A model generated the notes under the pieces. That model was given only the letters and a program-made list of their open reading frames with translations, was not told where the DNA came from and made no database searches. A DNA stretch of 64,000 nucleotides from Legionella septentrionalis (GTDB lineage Bacteria > Pseudomonadota > Gammaproteobacteria > Legionellales > Legionellaceae): assembly GCF_003989745.1 (NCBI RefSeq), contig NZ_RZGS01000001.1:1-64000 (forward strand), given 5' to 3'. A program made the translations under genes and the position numbers. The stretch's first letter is position 1. Each line of letters starts with the position of its first letter. Shown piece after piece: positions 36,958 to 45,092 of this stretch.

Positions 36958-38019
36958 TCAGGCGGGTTTATTTTGCTGGGTCAACCATTTTTGCCAAGAT
37001 ACAAGATCATTTTCACCATAATTTTTTCCACTCAGGGACTTTAAAATGGCATAGGCAATCTCATGGTTGTTGAGCTGCTTAAGTTTTAATAAAGCCAATA
37101 ATTTATTTCCTGCTTTTTCAATCAATATTTTTTGGGTTTCGCCATTTTTAGAAGCTTGCAGCAATACAAACAAGGACTTGTTCCTATCGGATACATAAGG
37201 AGAATCCAGTAAAGCGATGAATGGCTCTACGTTAATTTTATTTATATTGGCTCTTAACATGGTCATATCGATGACACGTATCACGTTATTGCGTACGCCG
37301 TCATCTGCATCAAGCACATGCGGAAGTAACAGGGTGATAATTTCCTGCGGGTCGTTGAATTGACCTATTAAAAAAGCCGCTGCCGCGCGCCGTTCCGGAT
37401 CTTCATCTTCATTCATTGTGCTTATAATCAATGGCTTTTCCTGAGGCGTGTGTGTTTTAAAAATCTGTAAATATGGTTTTAATTTAGGATGCGCAAACCC
37501 TGCCGCGCAATGGTAAAAAGGGCATACCATCTTTTTCTCATCTATCTCATTATTTCCTATGAGCTGAGTTTCAAGCCGCGTGTATTCAATCATCGAATCG
37601 ATTAAATTATTCTTTGCTTTGCGCTTTCCCGTAAAAAATGGCTTGGGCGTCACAAAGCGCATTCTCTCAGGCTGTTGCTTTTCGATTATTTCTATAGTCG
37701 TATAAAATTGTTTTCCAGCAGGTTCGGTGGGATAAAATACAGTTTGAAATTCAACAAAAAGAAAATTACCTTGCTTTTTGATAGATTCCGTTAATTGCAA
37801 CTTTTGCAACAATAATTTTTCCAGGGACTTATCCACTTTACCCTGCGCGCTAAAAATTTTTTTTTGCAGGGCTTCTTCAAGCTGACCTATTTGTGCCGCA
37901 TGTTGTTTTAAAATTTTCTCTGATTTTTTTTCATCTACACCATACACATCTACAATGCTTTGCGCAAATACAGGCGTGCAAAGAAAAAACCCGGTTAAAA
38001 AAGCAACGATATATTTCAT
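36958..38019 (-). CDS. Exported HEAT-repeat protein of the RiPP operon
   Basis: A 353-aa protein with a cleavable signal peptide (YIVAFLTGFFLCTPVFA, cut before QS), therefore periplasmic. The N-terminal half is Lys/Glu-rich and helical with an unassigned beta-containing part (GNFLFVEFQTVFYP). Residues about 195-340 contain HEAT-type repeats (DPERRAAAAFLIGQF, LLPHVLDADDGVRNNVIRVI, PYVSDRNKSLFVLLQ). It lies 20 bases after the ATP-grasp gene and is co-transcribed. Its place between the modifying enzyme and the exporter suggests a periplasmic role: immunity, chaperoning or docking of the mature peptide. I know of no established function for such a protein in a graspetide cluster. Confidence 0.75.
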   Translation of the reverse strand: MKYIVAFLTGFFLCTPVFAQSIVDVYGVDEKKSEKILKQHAAQIGQLEEALQKKIFSAQGKVDKSLEKLLLQKLQLTESIKKQGNFLFVEFQTVFYPTEPAGKQFYTTIEIIEKQQPERMRFVTPKPFFTGKRKAKNNLIDSMIEYTRLETQLIGNNEIDEKKMVCPFYHCAAGFAHPKLKPYLQIFKTHTPQEKPLIISTMNEDEDPERRAAAAFLIGQFNDPQEIITLLLPHVLDADDGVRNNVIRVIDMTMLRANINKINVEPFIALLDSPYVSDRNKSLFVLLQASKNGETQKILIEKAGNKLLALLKLKQLNNHEIAYAILKSLSGKNYGENDLVSWQKWLTQQNKPA

Positions 38020-38039
38020 TAACTCATCCTTTATTAATA

Positions 38040-39128
38040 TTAAAGCCCATTTAAATACACATGATATTGCATGTTTTCATCTACAATTTTTGCCACCTCC
38101 TCATGGTAACTTGAAATCATCCGCCGATGTTGTGGGGGCACCCAGCGAAAATTTCTGGTTTTTTGCATTAAAAAATGAATAAACATATCAAGCATTGGCA
38201 ACTCGGGACAATACGCTTCAAGCCATAAAAACTGCCCTTGCTCATTGACTTCCAAAAAGACGTATTCCCCCTCGGGTGTGACTATGAAATCCAAAGAACC
38301 AAATACCAGTTGCATGCTTTGCATAAATTTTTTTATCTTGTGCTCAACCGAAGCGGGCAATAAATAAGGTTCTACCTTAAGCTTACCTTCCGGAATGGCA
38401 CGCCAATCCATCTTCCCCTCGGGATGCTCCTGAGAATTTAATTTTGCGGCAACGACATGATCTCCAAAGCAAACTATTCTTAATTCGTAAGCTTTTTGCA
38501 CTTCTTTTTGATATATGCCTGGCGACAATTGCAGTAATTCTTTATCTGGGAAATCCCTACCGTGTATTTTTGCGGTATAAGCAATCTTTATACTCTTCTC
38601 ATCTGACCAAAAATGCGCACATAATGGCTTATAAATTACACTGTCTTCATGGCCAGCAATAAAATGCTCAATATCATCCGGATCATTGGAGCATAAAGTC
38701 TTGGGAATTAATAAGCCACATTGTATGGCTTTTTGTAATTGATATAATTTTGCATTGGCCCTGGTGGCCGCTTCTTTAGGATTAACCCACCATGCATCAG
38801 GCGCCAGGTTATAAAGCATGGATTCGTGGAACAAGACATTTTCACGCAATACAAATTTATGATCAGCAACATGTACTGCGCCAGTTGGCAGATAAGGTTT
38901 GCGCACGCGCCGCCACCACACGACATCATATTGGTTTTGTACAAAAGAAGCTTGGGCATCCGAGCTTTTCCAACAATAACTATCGGGTGTAACGTACACG
39001 GAATTTTTTTGTTTTGTGGGATGATCGGCAGTAAATAACAACCTGACGGTTTCTCCTGACTCCTCCAATGCCAGCTTCACCAACACTGCATCGGTATCAT
39101 CAGGTTCTGTCGCAATTAAATATTCCAT
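38040..39128 (-). CDS. ATP-grasp RiPP ligase, MvdD/MvdC type (graspetide macrocyclase)
   Basis: A 362-aa ATP-grasp enzyme. The N-terminal domain (MEYLIATEPDDTDAVLVK...YDVVWWRRVRKPYLP) and the joint WVNPKEAATRANAKLYQLQ (114-132) are typical of the peptide-modifying MvdD-like family. ATP and metal motifs are VIYKPL (164-169), YQKEV (206-210), YELRIVC (214-220), FGSLDFIV (276-283) and LEVNEQGQF (292-300, metal-binding E and N). Known members activate Asp or Glu side chains with ATP and join them to Thr, Ser or Lys of a precursor as esters or amides. The precursor gene lies 63 bases upstream. ACAGGAAAATAA gives a fair ribosome site. Confidence 0.88.
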   Translation of the reverse strand: MEYLIATEPDDTDAVLVKLALEESGETVRLLFTADHPTKQKNSVYVTPDSYCWKSSDAQASFVQNQYDVVWWRRVRKPYLPTGAVHVADHKFVLRENVLFHESMLYNLAPDAWWVNPKEAATRANAKLYQLQKAIQCGLLIPKTLCSNDPDDIEHFIAGHEDSVIYKPLCAHFWSDEKSIKIAYTAKIHGRDFPDKELLQLSPGIYQKEVQKAYELRIVCFGDHVVAAKLNSQEHPEGKMDWRAIPEGKLKVEPYLLPASVEHKIKKFMQSMQLVFGSLDFIVTPEGEYVFLEVNEQGQFLWLEAYCPELPMLDMFIHFLMQKTRNFRWVPPQHRRMISSYHEEVAKIVDENMQYHVYLNGL

Positions 39129-39162
39129 TTATTTTCCTGTAAAAACTGGACTTGCTGTCATG

Positions 39163-39193
39163 AAGCGCCCTGAGCTAGCCAGGGCTTTCGCTT
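39163..39193 (-). other. Hairpin between precursor and ligase genes
   Basis: GCCCTG (39167-39172) pairs with CAGGGC (39180-39185) and an outer AAGCG pairs with CGCTT, giving a two-part stem starting at the precursor stop codon. It has no T-tract, so it is more likely a leaky terminator or stabiliser that yields much more precursor than enzyme mRNA, as is common in peptide operons. Confidence 0.5.
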
Positions 39194-39368
39194 ATAAATC
39201 ACCATCGACTACGACATCATAAATTACGTCTGAAGCGACTCCGGATACTTTGACGGTTTGACGCGTGGTGAGTTGCGGTCCTCCCCCGCCAGACACTTGC
39301 TCCAATTCCTCATTGGAGATTTGTTTTGCTAAGGTGTAACCGAGGACTCGCTTATTTTTATTTTCCAT
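39192..39368 (-). CDS. RiPP precursor peptide with double-glycine leader (graspetide-like)
   Basis: A 58-aa peptide, first gene of the operon. The leader reads QISNEELEQVSGG (residues 16-28), matching the LSxxELxxIxGG consensus cut by C39 peptidases; two more glycines follow. The core (after residue 28 or 30) is PQLTTRQTVKVSG then VASDVIYDVVVDGDL. It has side-chain donors T34, T35, T38, K40, S42 and S46 in the first half and acceptors D47, D51, D55 and D57 in the second, and no cysteine. That split is what an ATP-grasp ester/amide cyclase needs. The start is supported by GGAG eight bases upstream. The sequence is too short for most gene callers. Processing site and ring pattern are inferred. 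Confidence 0.88.
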   Translation of the reverse strand: MENKNKRVLGYTLAKQISNEELEQVSGGGGPQLTTRQTVKVSGVASDVIYDVVVDGDL

Positions 39369-39393
39369 TTTAAAACTCCAGTTTGTGTGTTCT

Positions 39394-39423
39394 TAACAAG
39401 GAAAAATCCCTTTAACCCGTCAA
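39394..39423 (-). promoter_or_regulatory. Likely promoter of the RiPP operon
   Basis: On the minus strand TTGACG (39423-39418) and TTGTTA (39399-39394) are separated by 18 bases, giving a start site about 20 bases before the precursor ATG. The -10 box is poor, so activation by a regulator or another sigma factor is possible. Confidence 0.4.
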
Positions 39424-39479
39424 GCATTAACTTTTTCTTCCTGAAAACAGTAAAGCCGCAGTGTGATAAATTAAAAACG

Positions 39480-39578
39480 TCAGGCTACAACCGTGATGGC
39501 AGGTGCCGTAAAAAAATGAATGGGAGTTAGAAAGTTTGAGTAAATTGCAACAGAGATAAGGGATTGAAGAATATCCAT
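39480..39578 (-). CDS. Possible 32-aa hydrophobic peptide upstream of the RiPP operon
   Basis: A short frame (MDILQSLISVAIYSNFLTPI then a further 12 hydrophobic residues) preceded by AAGGA at a seven-base spacing. It lies 110 bases upstream of the precursor on the same strand. The peptide has one potential membrane segment and no GG motif. It could be a leader peptide, a small membrane protein or chance. The ribosome site is the main support. Confidence 0.35.
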   Translation of the reverse strand: MDILQSLISVAIYSNFLTPIHFFTAPAITVVA

Positions 39579-39895
39579 AATTTGTCCTTGCTAAAATGTT
39601 TCCAAATATTCCTTTGCGAAGCCACGGTTAAGCTACCATTACAAAATTAAAAAGACAATACACCCCAAAAAAAATTTCTTTATGCAAACAACCAAGCCCC
39701 TGGCTGTGATGCATGGATTTCCATAAGCATGCATTTCCGGATAATTTTCTTAAAAGCGACGCACCCATTACAATCAGTTATACTTAAAACAGATTTCACT
39801 CCGTGCAGCCAAGGTTTTGCTCATCCGCCGACAAACACTTGCTGCCCATAACCATCACGGTATAATCAGAACAATTGTTTAAGGAAGGGACCGCA

Positions 39896-40987
39896 ATGAT
39901 TGCAAAAACACCTCTGCATGGCAGACATGTGGCGTTAGGTGCAAAAATGGTTAATTTTTACGGCTGGGAAATGCCACTGCACTATGGCTCGCAAGTAGAA
40001 GAACATCATCACGTCCGGCAACATGCCGGCATGTTCGATGTCTCCCATATGACGGTTGTTGATGTTTTGGGAGCAGGCGGGCGACAATTTTTACGCAAAC
40101 TGCTCGCCAACGATGTAGATACCCTGGAACATACGGGACGAGCGTTATACAGCTGCCTTTGCAACGAACATGGGGGCATTATTGACGACTTGATCGTCTA
40201 CCAAAGAGCTCCCGATAATTATCGCCTGGTTTTAAATTCTGCAACGCGCGCACGTGATTTGGCTTGGCTTCGCGACAAGATTCATGGCTTTTCCGCAGGC
40301 TTGCAAGAACGCACCGATTTAGCCATGCTGGCAGTCCAAGGCCCTGATGCCATTGCCAAAATGACGGCTATCCTAAATCCTGCCCAAAGCGATGCTATTT
40401 CAACTCTGACCCATTTCGAATGCGTCGATGTAGACGGTTGGTTTTTCGCACGGACCGGATATACAGGCGAGGACGGGCTGGAAATCGTCGTGCCGCAAGA
40501 GACCATAACCACTCTTTGGGATATCCTTTTACAGGCAGGCATCAAACCATGCGGTCTTGGAGCACGCGACACCTTGCGTCTGGAAGCTGGTTTATTGCTA
40601 TACGGGCAGGATATGGACGAAACCACAACACCTCTTGAATCGGGATTAGCCTGGACAGTAAAGCTCGAACCGCAAGATCGTGATTTCATCGGCATGGGAG
40701 CTTTGCTTTCCCAAAAACAACAAGGCATTCGCCGGAAATTAGTAGGCTTAACTTTATTGGAAAAAGGGATCATGCGAGCCGGCCAGCACGTTATTATTCC
40801 TGGCCAGACAGAAGGTATTATCACCAGCGGCACATACTCCCCCACATTGCAAACTTCAATTGCTTTAGCCCGAGTGCCTGTCAACACCTCAGAAATGGTA
40901 CAAATAGACATACGCGGCAAGCTTGTTCCGGCGAAAGTGGGCAAACCCCGCTTTGTAAAATATGGCAAACCCCTTAAAGAGGATTAA
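39896..40987 (+). CDS. gcvT: Glycine cleavage system T protein (aminomethyltransferase)
   Basis: A 363-aa folate-dependent enzyme that takes the aminomethyl group from lipoylated GcvH to form methylene-tetrahydrofolate and ammonia. The N-terminus TPLHGRHVALGAKMVNFYGW, the catalytic-region segment FDVSHMTVVDVLG and GYTGEDGLEIVVP are characteristic. The start at 39,896 follows AAGGAAGGGACCGCA; the open frame begins seven codons earlier. It heads the gcvT-gcvH-gcvPA-yciI-gcvPB operon. Confidence 0.96.
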   Translation: MIAKTPLHGRHVALGAKMVNFYGWEMPLHYGSQVEEHHHVRQHAGMFDVSHMTVVDVLGAGGRQFLRKLLANDVDTLEHTGRALYSCLCNEHGGIIDDLIVYQRAPDNYRLVLNSATRARDLAWLRDKIHGFSAGLQERTDLAMLAVQGPDAIAKMTAILNPAQSDAISTLTHFECVDVDGWFFARTGYTGEDGLEIVVPQETITTLWDILLQAGIKPCGLGARDTLRLEAGLLLYGQDMDETTTPLESGLAWTVKLEPQDRDFIGMGALLSQKQQGIRRKLVGLTLLEKGIMRAGQHVIIPGQTEGIITSGTYSPTLQTSIALARVPVNTSEMVQIDIRGKLVPAKVGKPRFVKYGKPLKED

Positions 40988-40995
40988 TTTAAGTC

Positions 40996-41385
40996 ATGAA
41001 CAATATTCCCAATAATCTTAAATACACCCGCACGCATGAATGGCTACGCCAGGATGAAGAAGAAATGACGATGGGGATCACCCATCACGCCCAAAATTTG
41101 TTGGGAGATTTAGTCTTCATAGAATTGCCGAAAGTGGGCGATGTCATCAATGGCGGTGATGAAATAGGCGTTATTGAATCCGTTAAAGCCGCTGCAGATT
41201 TTTATTCGCCCATTAGCGGTGTTGTCATTGCCATTAACCCGCAAGTGACTGAAAATCCAGGCTTGGTAAACAAAGATCCTTATGGTGCAGGCTGGCTTAT
41301 AAAAGTAAAAGCCAGCAATTTTGACGATGTTGGCAACTTATTGGACGCCGAAATGTATCAGGCTGAGATAGGAGAGGATCACTAA
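40996..41385 (+). CDS. gcvH: Glycine cleavage system H protein
   Basis: A 129-aa lipoyl carrier that shuttles the aminomethyl intermediate between P, T and L proteins. The lipoylation site is K64 in [15 protein letters not shown], within a complete hybrid barrel. Eight bases separate it from gcvT and one base from gcvPA. Confidence 0.96.
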   Translation: MNNIPNNLKYTRTHEWLRQDEEEMTMGITHHAQNLLGDLVFIELPKVGDVINGGDEIGVIESVKAAADFYSPISGVVIAINPQVTENPGLVNKDPYGAGWLIKVKASNFDDVGNLLDAEMYQAEIGEDH

Positions 41386-41386
41386 G

Positions 41387-42766
41387 ATGCCTTATATCCC
41401 GCATACGAGCGAAGATACCGCTTTAATGCTCTCCAGCATCAAAGCAGAAAATACCGAAGAATTATTTGATGAAATCCCGGACTCATTGCGTTATGGGGAA
41501 TTTAAAGGCATACCCCACGGGCTTAATGAAATGGATATGCTGCGGCATGCGCAAAAAATCGCCGCTAAAAATAACAATGGCGTGTGTTTCTTAGGTGCCG
41601 GCAGTTATGATCATCACATTCCTGCAGCCGTATGGGATATAGCATCCAGAGGCGAATTTCTTACTGCATATACGCCATACCAGGCCGAGGCAAGCCAAGG
41701 TACTTTGCAATTATTATATGAATTCCAAACGATGATTGCAGAATTGACGGCGATGGAGGTTGCCAATGCCTCGCTATACGATGGGGCAACAGCACTGGCT
41801 GAAGCCGTGCTTATGGCCATACGCATTAACCAGCACAGTAAAACAAAACGCATCCTGGTGGCCGGCACCATTCATCCATTTTATCGGGAAACTTTACATA
41901 CCATAGTCAGCAATCAACACGTTGAAATCATCACCTTGCCGTTTGATTTGCAAAAAGGGATTATTGACTTGAATTTGCTGGAAAAATATCGGGGCGAAGA
42001 CATTACCGCCCTGGTGCTTGCGCAACCCAATTTCTTTGGCTGCCTTGAGCAGGTAGACGAGTTATGCAATTGGGCGCATGCAAATCAAAGTATTGCCATT
42101 GCCTGTGTTAATCCAATCTCATTAGGCTTACTAAAACCGCCTGGCCACTGGGGGAAAGCAGGAGTAGACATTGTCTGTGGAGAAGGGCAGCCGTTCGGTG
42201 CGCCCATGGCTTCAGGCGGTCCTTATTTTGGCTTTTTTAGCACGCGCTTGGAATATGTACGCCAAATGCCGGGCCGTTTAGTCGGACGCACCCTGGATAA
42301 AGATGGCCGTACCGGCTTTACACTAACTCTGCAAGCCAGAGAACAACACATTCGTCGAGGTAAAGCTACTTCAAACATTTGCACCAACCAAGGTTTGCTG
42401 GTAACCGCTGCAACCATCCACATGAGCTTACTGGGGGCAGAAGGTCTTGCCAGCGTCGCGCGCAATTGCCACAGCAATACGCATCGCCTTGTGCAATCCT
42501 TACTTGCCATTGATGGAGTGGAATTGGTTTTTAACTCTCCTTATTTCCACGAAGCCTTACTGAGGATGAAAAAACCGGTGGATTATGTTTTAACCGCATT
42601 GCAGCAAGCGGGTATTGCCGGCGGTTATGCAGTTGCCGCACATTATCCTGAATTAAGCAACACGCTGTTGGTTTGCGCAACGGAAATGCGCACCCATGCA
42701 GAAATCGCGCATTATGCGCAAGCCCTTAAACATATTCTGTCGGTGGATAACCCATGTTTATCATAA
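41387..42766 (+). CDS. gcvPA: Glycine dehydrogenase (decarboxylating) subunit 1
   Basis: A 459-aa fold-type I PLP-family subunit, the N-terminal half of P-protein, which pairs with GcvPB. It starts PYIPHTSEDTALMLSSIKAE and contains the core FLGAGSYDHHIPAAVWDIAS and YTPYQAEASQGTLQLLYEFQ. It carries no PLP lysine (that is in GcvPB). The two-subunit arrangement is typical of Legionellales and many thermophiles and Gram-positives, not of enterics. The 3-prime end overlaps the YciI-like gene by 13 bases. Confidence 0.95.
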   Translation: MPYIPHTSEDTALMLSSIKAENTEELFDEIPDSLRYGEFKGIPHGLNEMDMLRHAQKIAAKNNNGVCFLGAGSYDHHIPAAVWDIASRGEFLTAYTPYQAEASQGTLQLLYEFQTMIAELTAMEVANASLYDGATALAEAVLMAIRINQHSKTKRILVAGTIHPFYRETLHTIVSNQHVEIITLPFDLQKGIIDLNLLEKYRGEDITALVLAQPNFFGCLEQVDELCNWAHANQSIAIACVNPISLGLLKPPGHWGKAGVDIVCGEGQPFGAPMASGGPYFGFFSTRLEYVRQMPGRLVGRTLDKDGRTGFTLTLQAREQHIRRGKATSNICTNQGLLVTAATIHMSLLGAEGLASVARNCHSNTHRLVQSLLAIDGVELVFNSPYFHEALLRMKKPVDYVLTALQQAGIAGGYAVAAHYPELSNTLLVCATEMRTHAEIAHYAQALKHILSVDNPCLS

Positions 42767-43062
42767 AATTAACTTATAAAGCGCCCATCGCGGAAGTGGA
42801 TAAATACTTGCAAGCCCACCGCGAGTTTTTGGATTATTATTACAAACAAGGTTTACTGCTAGCCTCAGGGCCTATGAACCCCCGCACGGGTGGCATCATC
42901 ATCGCCTTGACGAAAGACAAAGCGCAACTGGAAGCGGTTTTTCAGCAAGATCCCTATTTTTTAGCGGAAATTGCCGATTACGAATTTATTGAATTTACAC
43001 CCGTAAAACATTGCAACGAACTTAAAGATTTGATTCAAACGACGGAAGGGAAATTATGCTGA
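42754..43062 (+). CDS. YciI-like protein inserted between gcvPA and gcvPB
   Basis: A 102-aa protein of the YciI/YCII ferredoxin-like dimer family: [40 protein letters not shown] with the conserved His and the DPY motif ([19 protein letters not shown]). The YciI fold has a His/Asp pocket of unproven chemistry in most members. It overlaps gcvPA by 13 bases and gcvPB by 7 bases, so all three are translationally coupled. The position implies it works with glycine cleavage or disposes of a reactive side product; this is inference. Confidence 0.85.
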   Translation: MFIIKLTYKAPIAEVDKYLQAHREFLDYYYKQGLLLASGPMNPRTGGIIIALTKDKAQLEAVFQQDPYFLAEIADYEFIEFTPVKHCNELKDLIQTTEGKLC

Positions 43063-44516
43063 TTTTTGAAGGATCAAAACCAGGCCGGCAAGCAACTGCA
43101 CAACTCCCTCACTTTGAAGCAAAGGATTGCCACATCCCTGAAAATTTTTTGCGCAAAACCCTTCCCCGCTGGCCTGCTTGCTCTGAATTGCAAGTGATTC
43201 GTCATTTTACCCGCTTGTCTAAACATAATTTTTCTATTGATACTAATTTTTATCCGCTGGGTTCCTGCACGATGAAATACAATCCGCGGGGTATCCATAA
43301 AGCGGCAAGCTTGCCCGGTTTCAGCCAACGTCACCCCTTGACGCCGGACAAAGACAGCCAGGGTTTCCTGCAAATTCTTTTTGAGCTGCAAACTTACCTT
43401 GCTGAAATCACCGGTATGAGTGGCGTATGCTTGACGCCCATGGCAGGTTCGCAAGGCGAATTCGCAGGCGTTGCCATGATCAAAGCTTATCATCAATCGC
43501 GTGGTCACTCGCACCGGCAAGAAATGCTTATCCCCGATGCAGCACATGGCACTAACCCTGCATCCGCCGCGATGTGTGGCTTTAAAATAGTAGAAATTCC
43601 CACGGCTCCTGATGGTGATATGGATTTGCAGGAATTACGCAAAAAAGTGGGCCCCAATACGGCTGGCATCATGTTAACCAATCCATCCACGTTGGGATTA
43701 TTCATGCGCCAGATTAAAGACATAGCGGCCATTGTCCATGAAGCCGGCGGTTTGCTGTATTACGACGGGGCAAATTTAAATGCTATTTTGGGCAAGGTAA
43801 GACCAGGTGATATGGGCTTTGACGTCATGCATTTAAACCTGCACAAAACATTTGCCACCCCACACGGCGGCGGTGGCCCAGGTTCAGGACCTGTGGCAGT
43901 GAGTAAACGCTTGCTACCCTTTCTACCTTTACCCATGGTCATTCAAGAAAAAGAGCAATTTCGCTTTGCAGATCAAAATGATTTACCACAAAGCATAGGC
44001 CGGTTGTCTTGTTTTATGGGAAATGCTGCCATTTTGTTAAGAGCGTATTTCTATATACGCGTCCTGGGGAAAGAAGGGTTATTACGAGTTTCAGAATATG
44101 CCACTTTGAATGCAAATTATTTGTTGCATGAATTGACTAAAGCAGGTTTTACACCCGCCTATCCATCAAGACGTGCCAGCCATGAATTTTTATTGACATT
44201 AAAATCTGAAAAAAAACAATTTGGCATCACGGCAATGGATGTGGCCAAACGTTTACTGGATTATGGTTTCCATGCGCCAACCACTTACTTCCCGCTGCTT
44301 GTACCAGAATGTTTACTCATTGAACCTACCGAAACAGAATGCAAGGAAGAACTCGATGCATTTGTCCGCGCAATGAAAACTATCCGTCATGAGGCTGAGC
44401 ACCAGCCGGATCTTTTGCAAAATGCGCCCTTCACCATGCCGGTTAAACGCTTGGATGATGTAAAGGCCGCACGGGAGCTTGATTTAAATTTTTATGCACC
44501 AAATGAAGATAACTAA
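43056..44516 (+). CDS. gcvPB: Glycine dehydrogenase (decarboxylating) subunit 2
   Basis: A 486-aa PLP subunit that decarboxylates glycine. The cofactor lysine is in [18 protein letters not shown], followed by the glycine-rich loop. [17 protein letters not shown] near the N-terminus is the usual P-protein signature. With GcvPA it forms the active tetramer and passes the aminomethyl group to GcvH. It is the last gene of the operon; a small AAGAGGCCTCTT palindrome lies about 70 bases downstream. No L-protein gene is nearby. Confidence 0.95.
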   Translation: MLIFEGSKPGRQATAQLPHFEAKDCHIPENFLRKTLPRWPACSELQVIRHFTRLSKHNFSIDTNFYPLGSCTMKYNPRGIHKAASLPGFSQRHPLTPDKDSQGFLQILFELQTYLAEITGMSGVCLTPMAGSQGEFAGVAMIKAYHQSRGHSHRQEMLIPDAAHGTNPASAAMCGFKIVEIPTAPDGDMDLQELRKKVGPNTAGIMLTNPSTLGLFMRQIKDIAAIVHEAGGLLYYDGANLNAILGKVRPGDMGFDVMHLNLHKTFATPHGGGGPGSGPVAVSKRLLPFLPLPMVIQEKEQFRFADQNDLPQSIGRLSCFMGNAAILLRAYFYIRVLGKEGLLRVSEYATLNANYLLHELTKAGFTPAYPSRRASHEFLLTLKSEKKQFGITAMDVAKRLLDYGFHAPTTYFPLLVPECLLIEPTETECKEELDAFVRAMKTIRHEAEHQPDLLQNAPFTMPVKRLDDVKAARELDLNFYAPNEDN

Positions 44517-44707
44517 CTAAAAAATAATTAATTTTATTTTTATAAACTACTTTTCTGTTCAGTAAAAATAAGTTATAAAAAGCAAGCAAGAGGCCTCTTA
44601 AAGCAAATTATTTCCGCAAGATACGTGAAATTTCAGCAGTGTTTCTACTGAAGGATCTGAATAGCTGTGAAAAAGGATAAGTTATTATTTCTTTCAAGGA
44701 GTGAAAA

Positions 44708-44974
44708 ATGAACAGCAAGGTGTTTTCACAACGGTTTAATCGTGAATTATCTTTATTAGGATTTCCGGAAGATCTTAACGAAAAAACGAAAGCAGTTGCC
44801 AAAGTATTCAATGTTACCCGCCATTTGGCCAATGCCATGATCTTCGGTCATGTTTTACCCTCCTCCGAACAGCTCGACCGGATTGCGGAAATCCTTGAAG
44901 TGTGTCCGTTATGGTTAAGCGGCGCCACTGATAGAAAAAAAACGTATCCGGGGCGCGAAACGGTAGAGTCGTAA
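44708..44974 (+). CDS. Small CI-like helix-turn-helix protein
   Basis: An 88-aa protein with a single Cro/CI-type helix-turn-helix (AVAKVFNVTRHLANAMIFGH) followed by the typical third helix SSEQLDRIAEILEVCPLWLSG. It has no effector domain. AAGGAG lies eight bases upstream. It could be a phage-type repressor or nucleoid-level regulator. No phage genes are near and its targets are unknown. Confidence 0.7.
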   Translation: MNSKVFSQRFNRELSLLGFPEDLNEKTKAVAKVFNVTRHLANAMIFGHVLPSSEQLDRIAEILEVCPLWLSGATDRKKTYPGRETVES

Positions 44975-45092
44975 AACGTGTAGTGTTAGCCAGATTAGGG
45001 TATACTATGCATGCATGCTGCATTTATTGATATGATTTGCATGATTATGGCCGTTGCCAGTTTGAAAATCCCTTGTCCACAAGTATTGTAAT

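Larger units (their letters stand above)
39369..39895. other. Long divergent intergenic region between RiPP and gcv operons
   Basis: 527 bases holding the proposed RiPP promoter, the possible 32-aa frame and, at the right end, the gcvT promoter (a TATAAT at about 39,870 in CGGTATAATCAG). I looked for the conserved purine-rich cores of a glycine riboswitch before gcvT and did not find them. The centre is AT-rich with a run of eight A at about 39,665. Confidence 0.5.

Noticed and set aside
39192-39368. Lanthipeptide or sactipeptide precursor
   Set aside because: The core has no cysteine, and no LanM, LanB/LanC or radical SAM gene is nearby; the ATP-grasp ligase explains the core better.
39600-39895. 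Glycine riboswitch before gcvT
   Set aside because: The leader is long enough, but I could not find the conserved GGAGAG and paired purine-rich core of either aptamer.
44708-44974. Prophage remnant around the small HTH protein
   Set aside because: The gene looks CI-like, but no integrase, structural or lysis genes are nearby.
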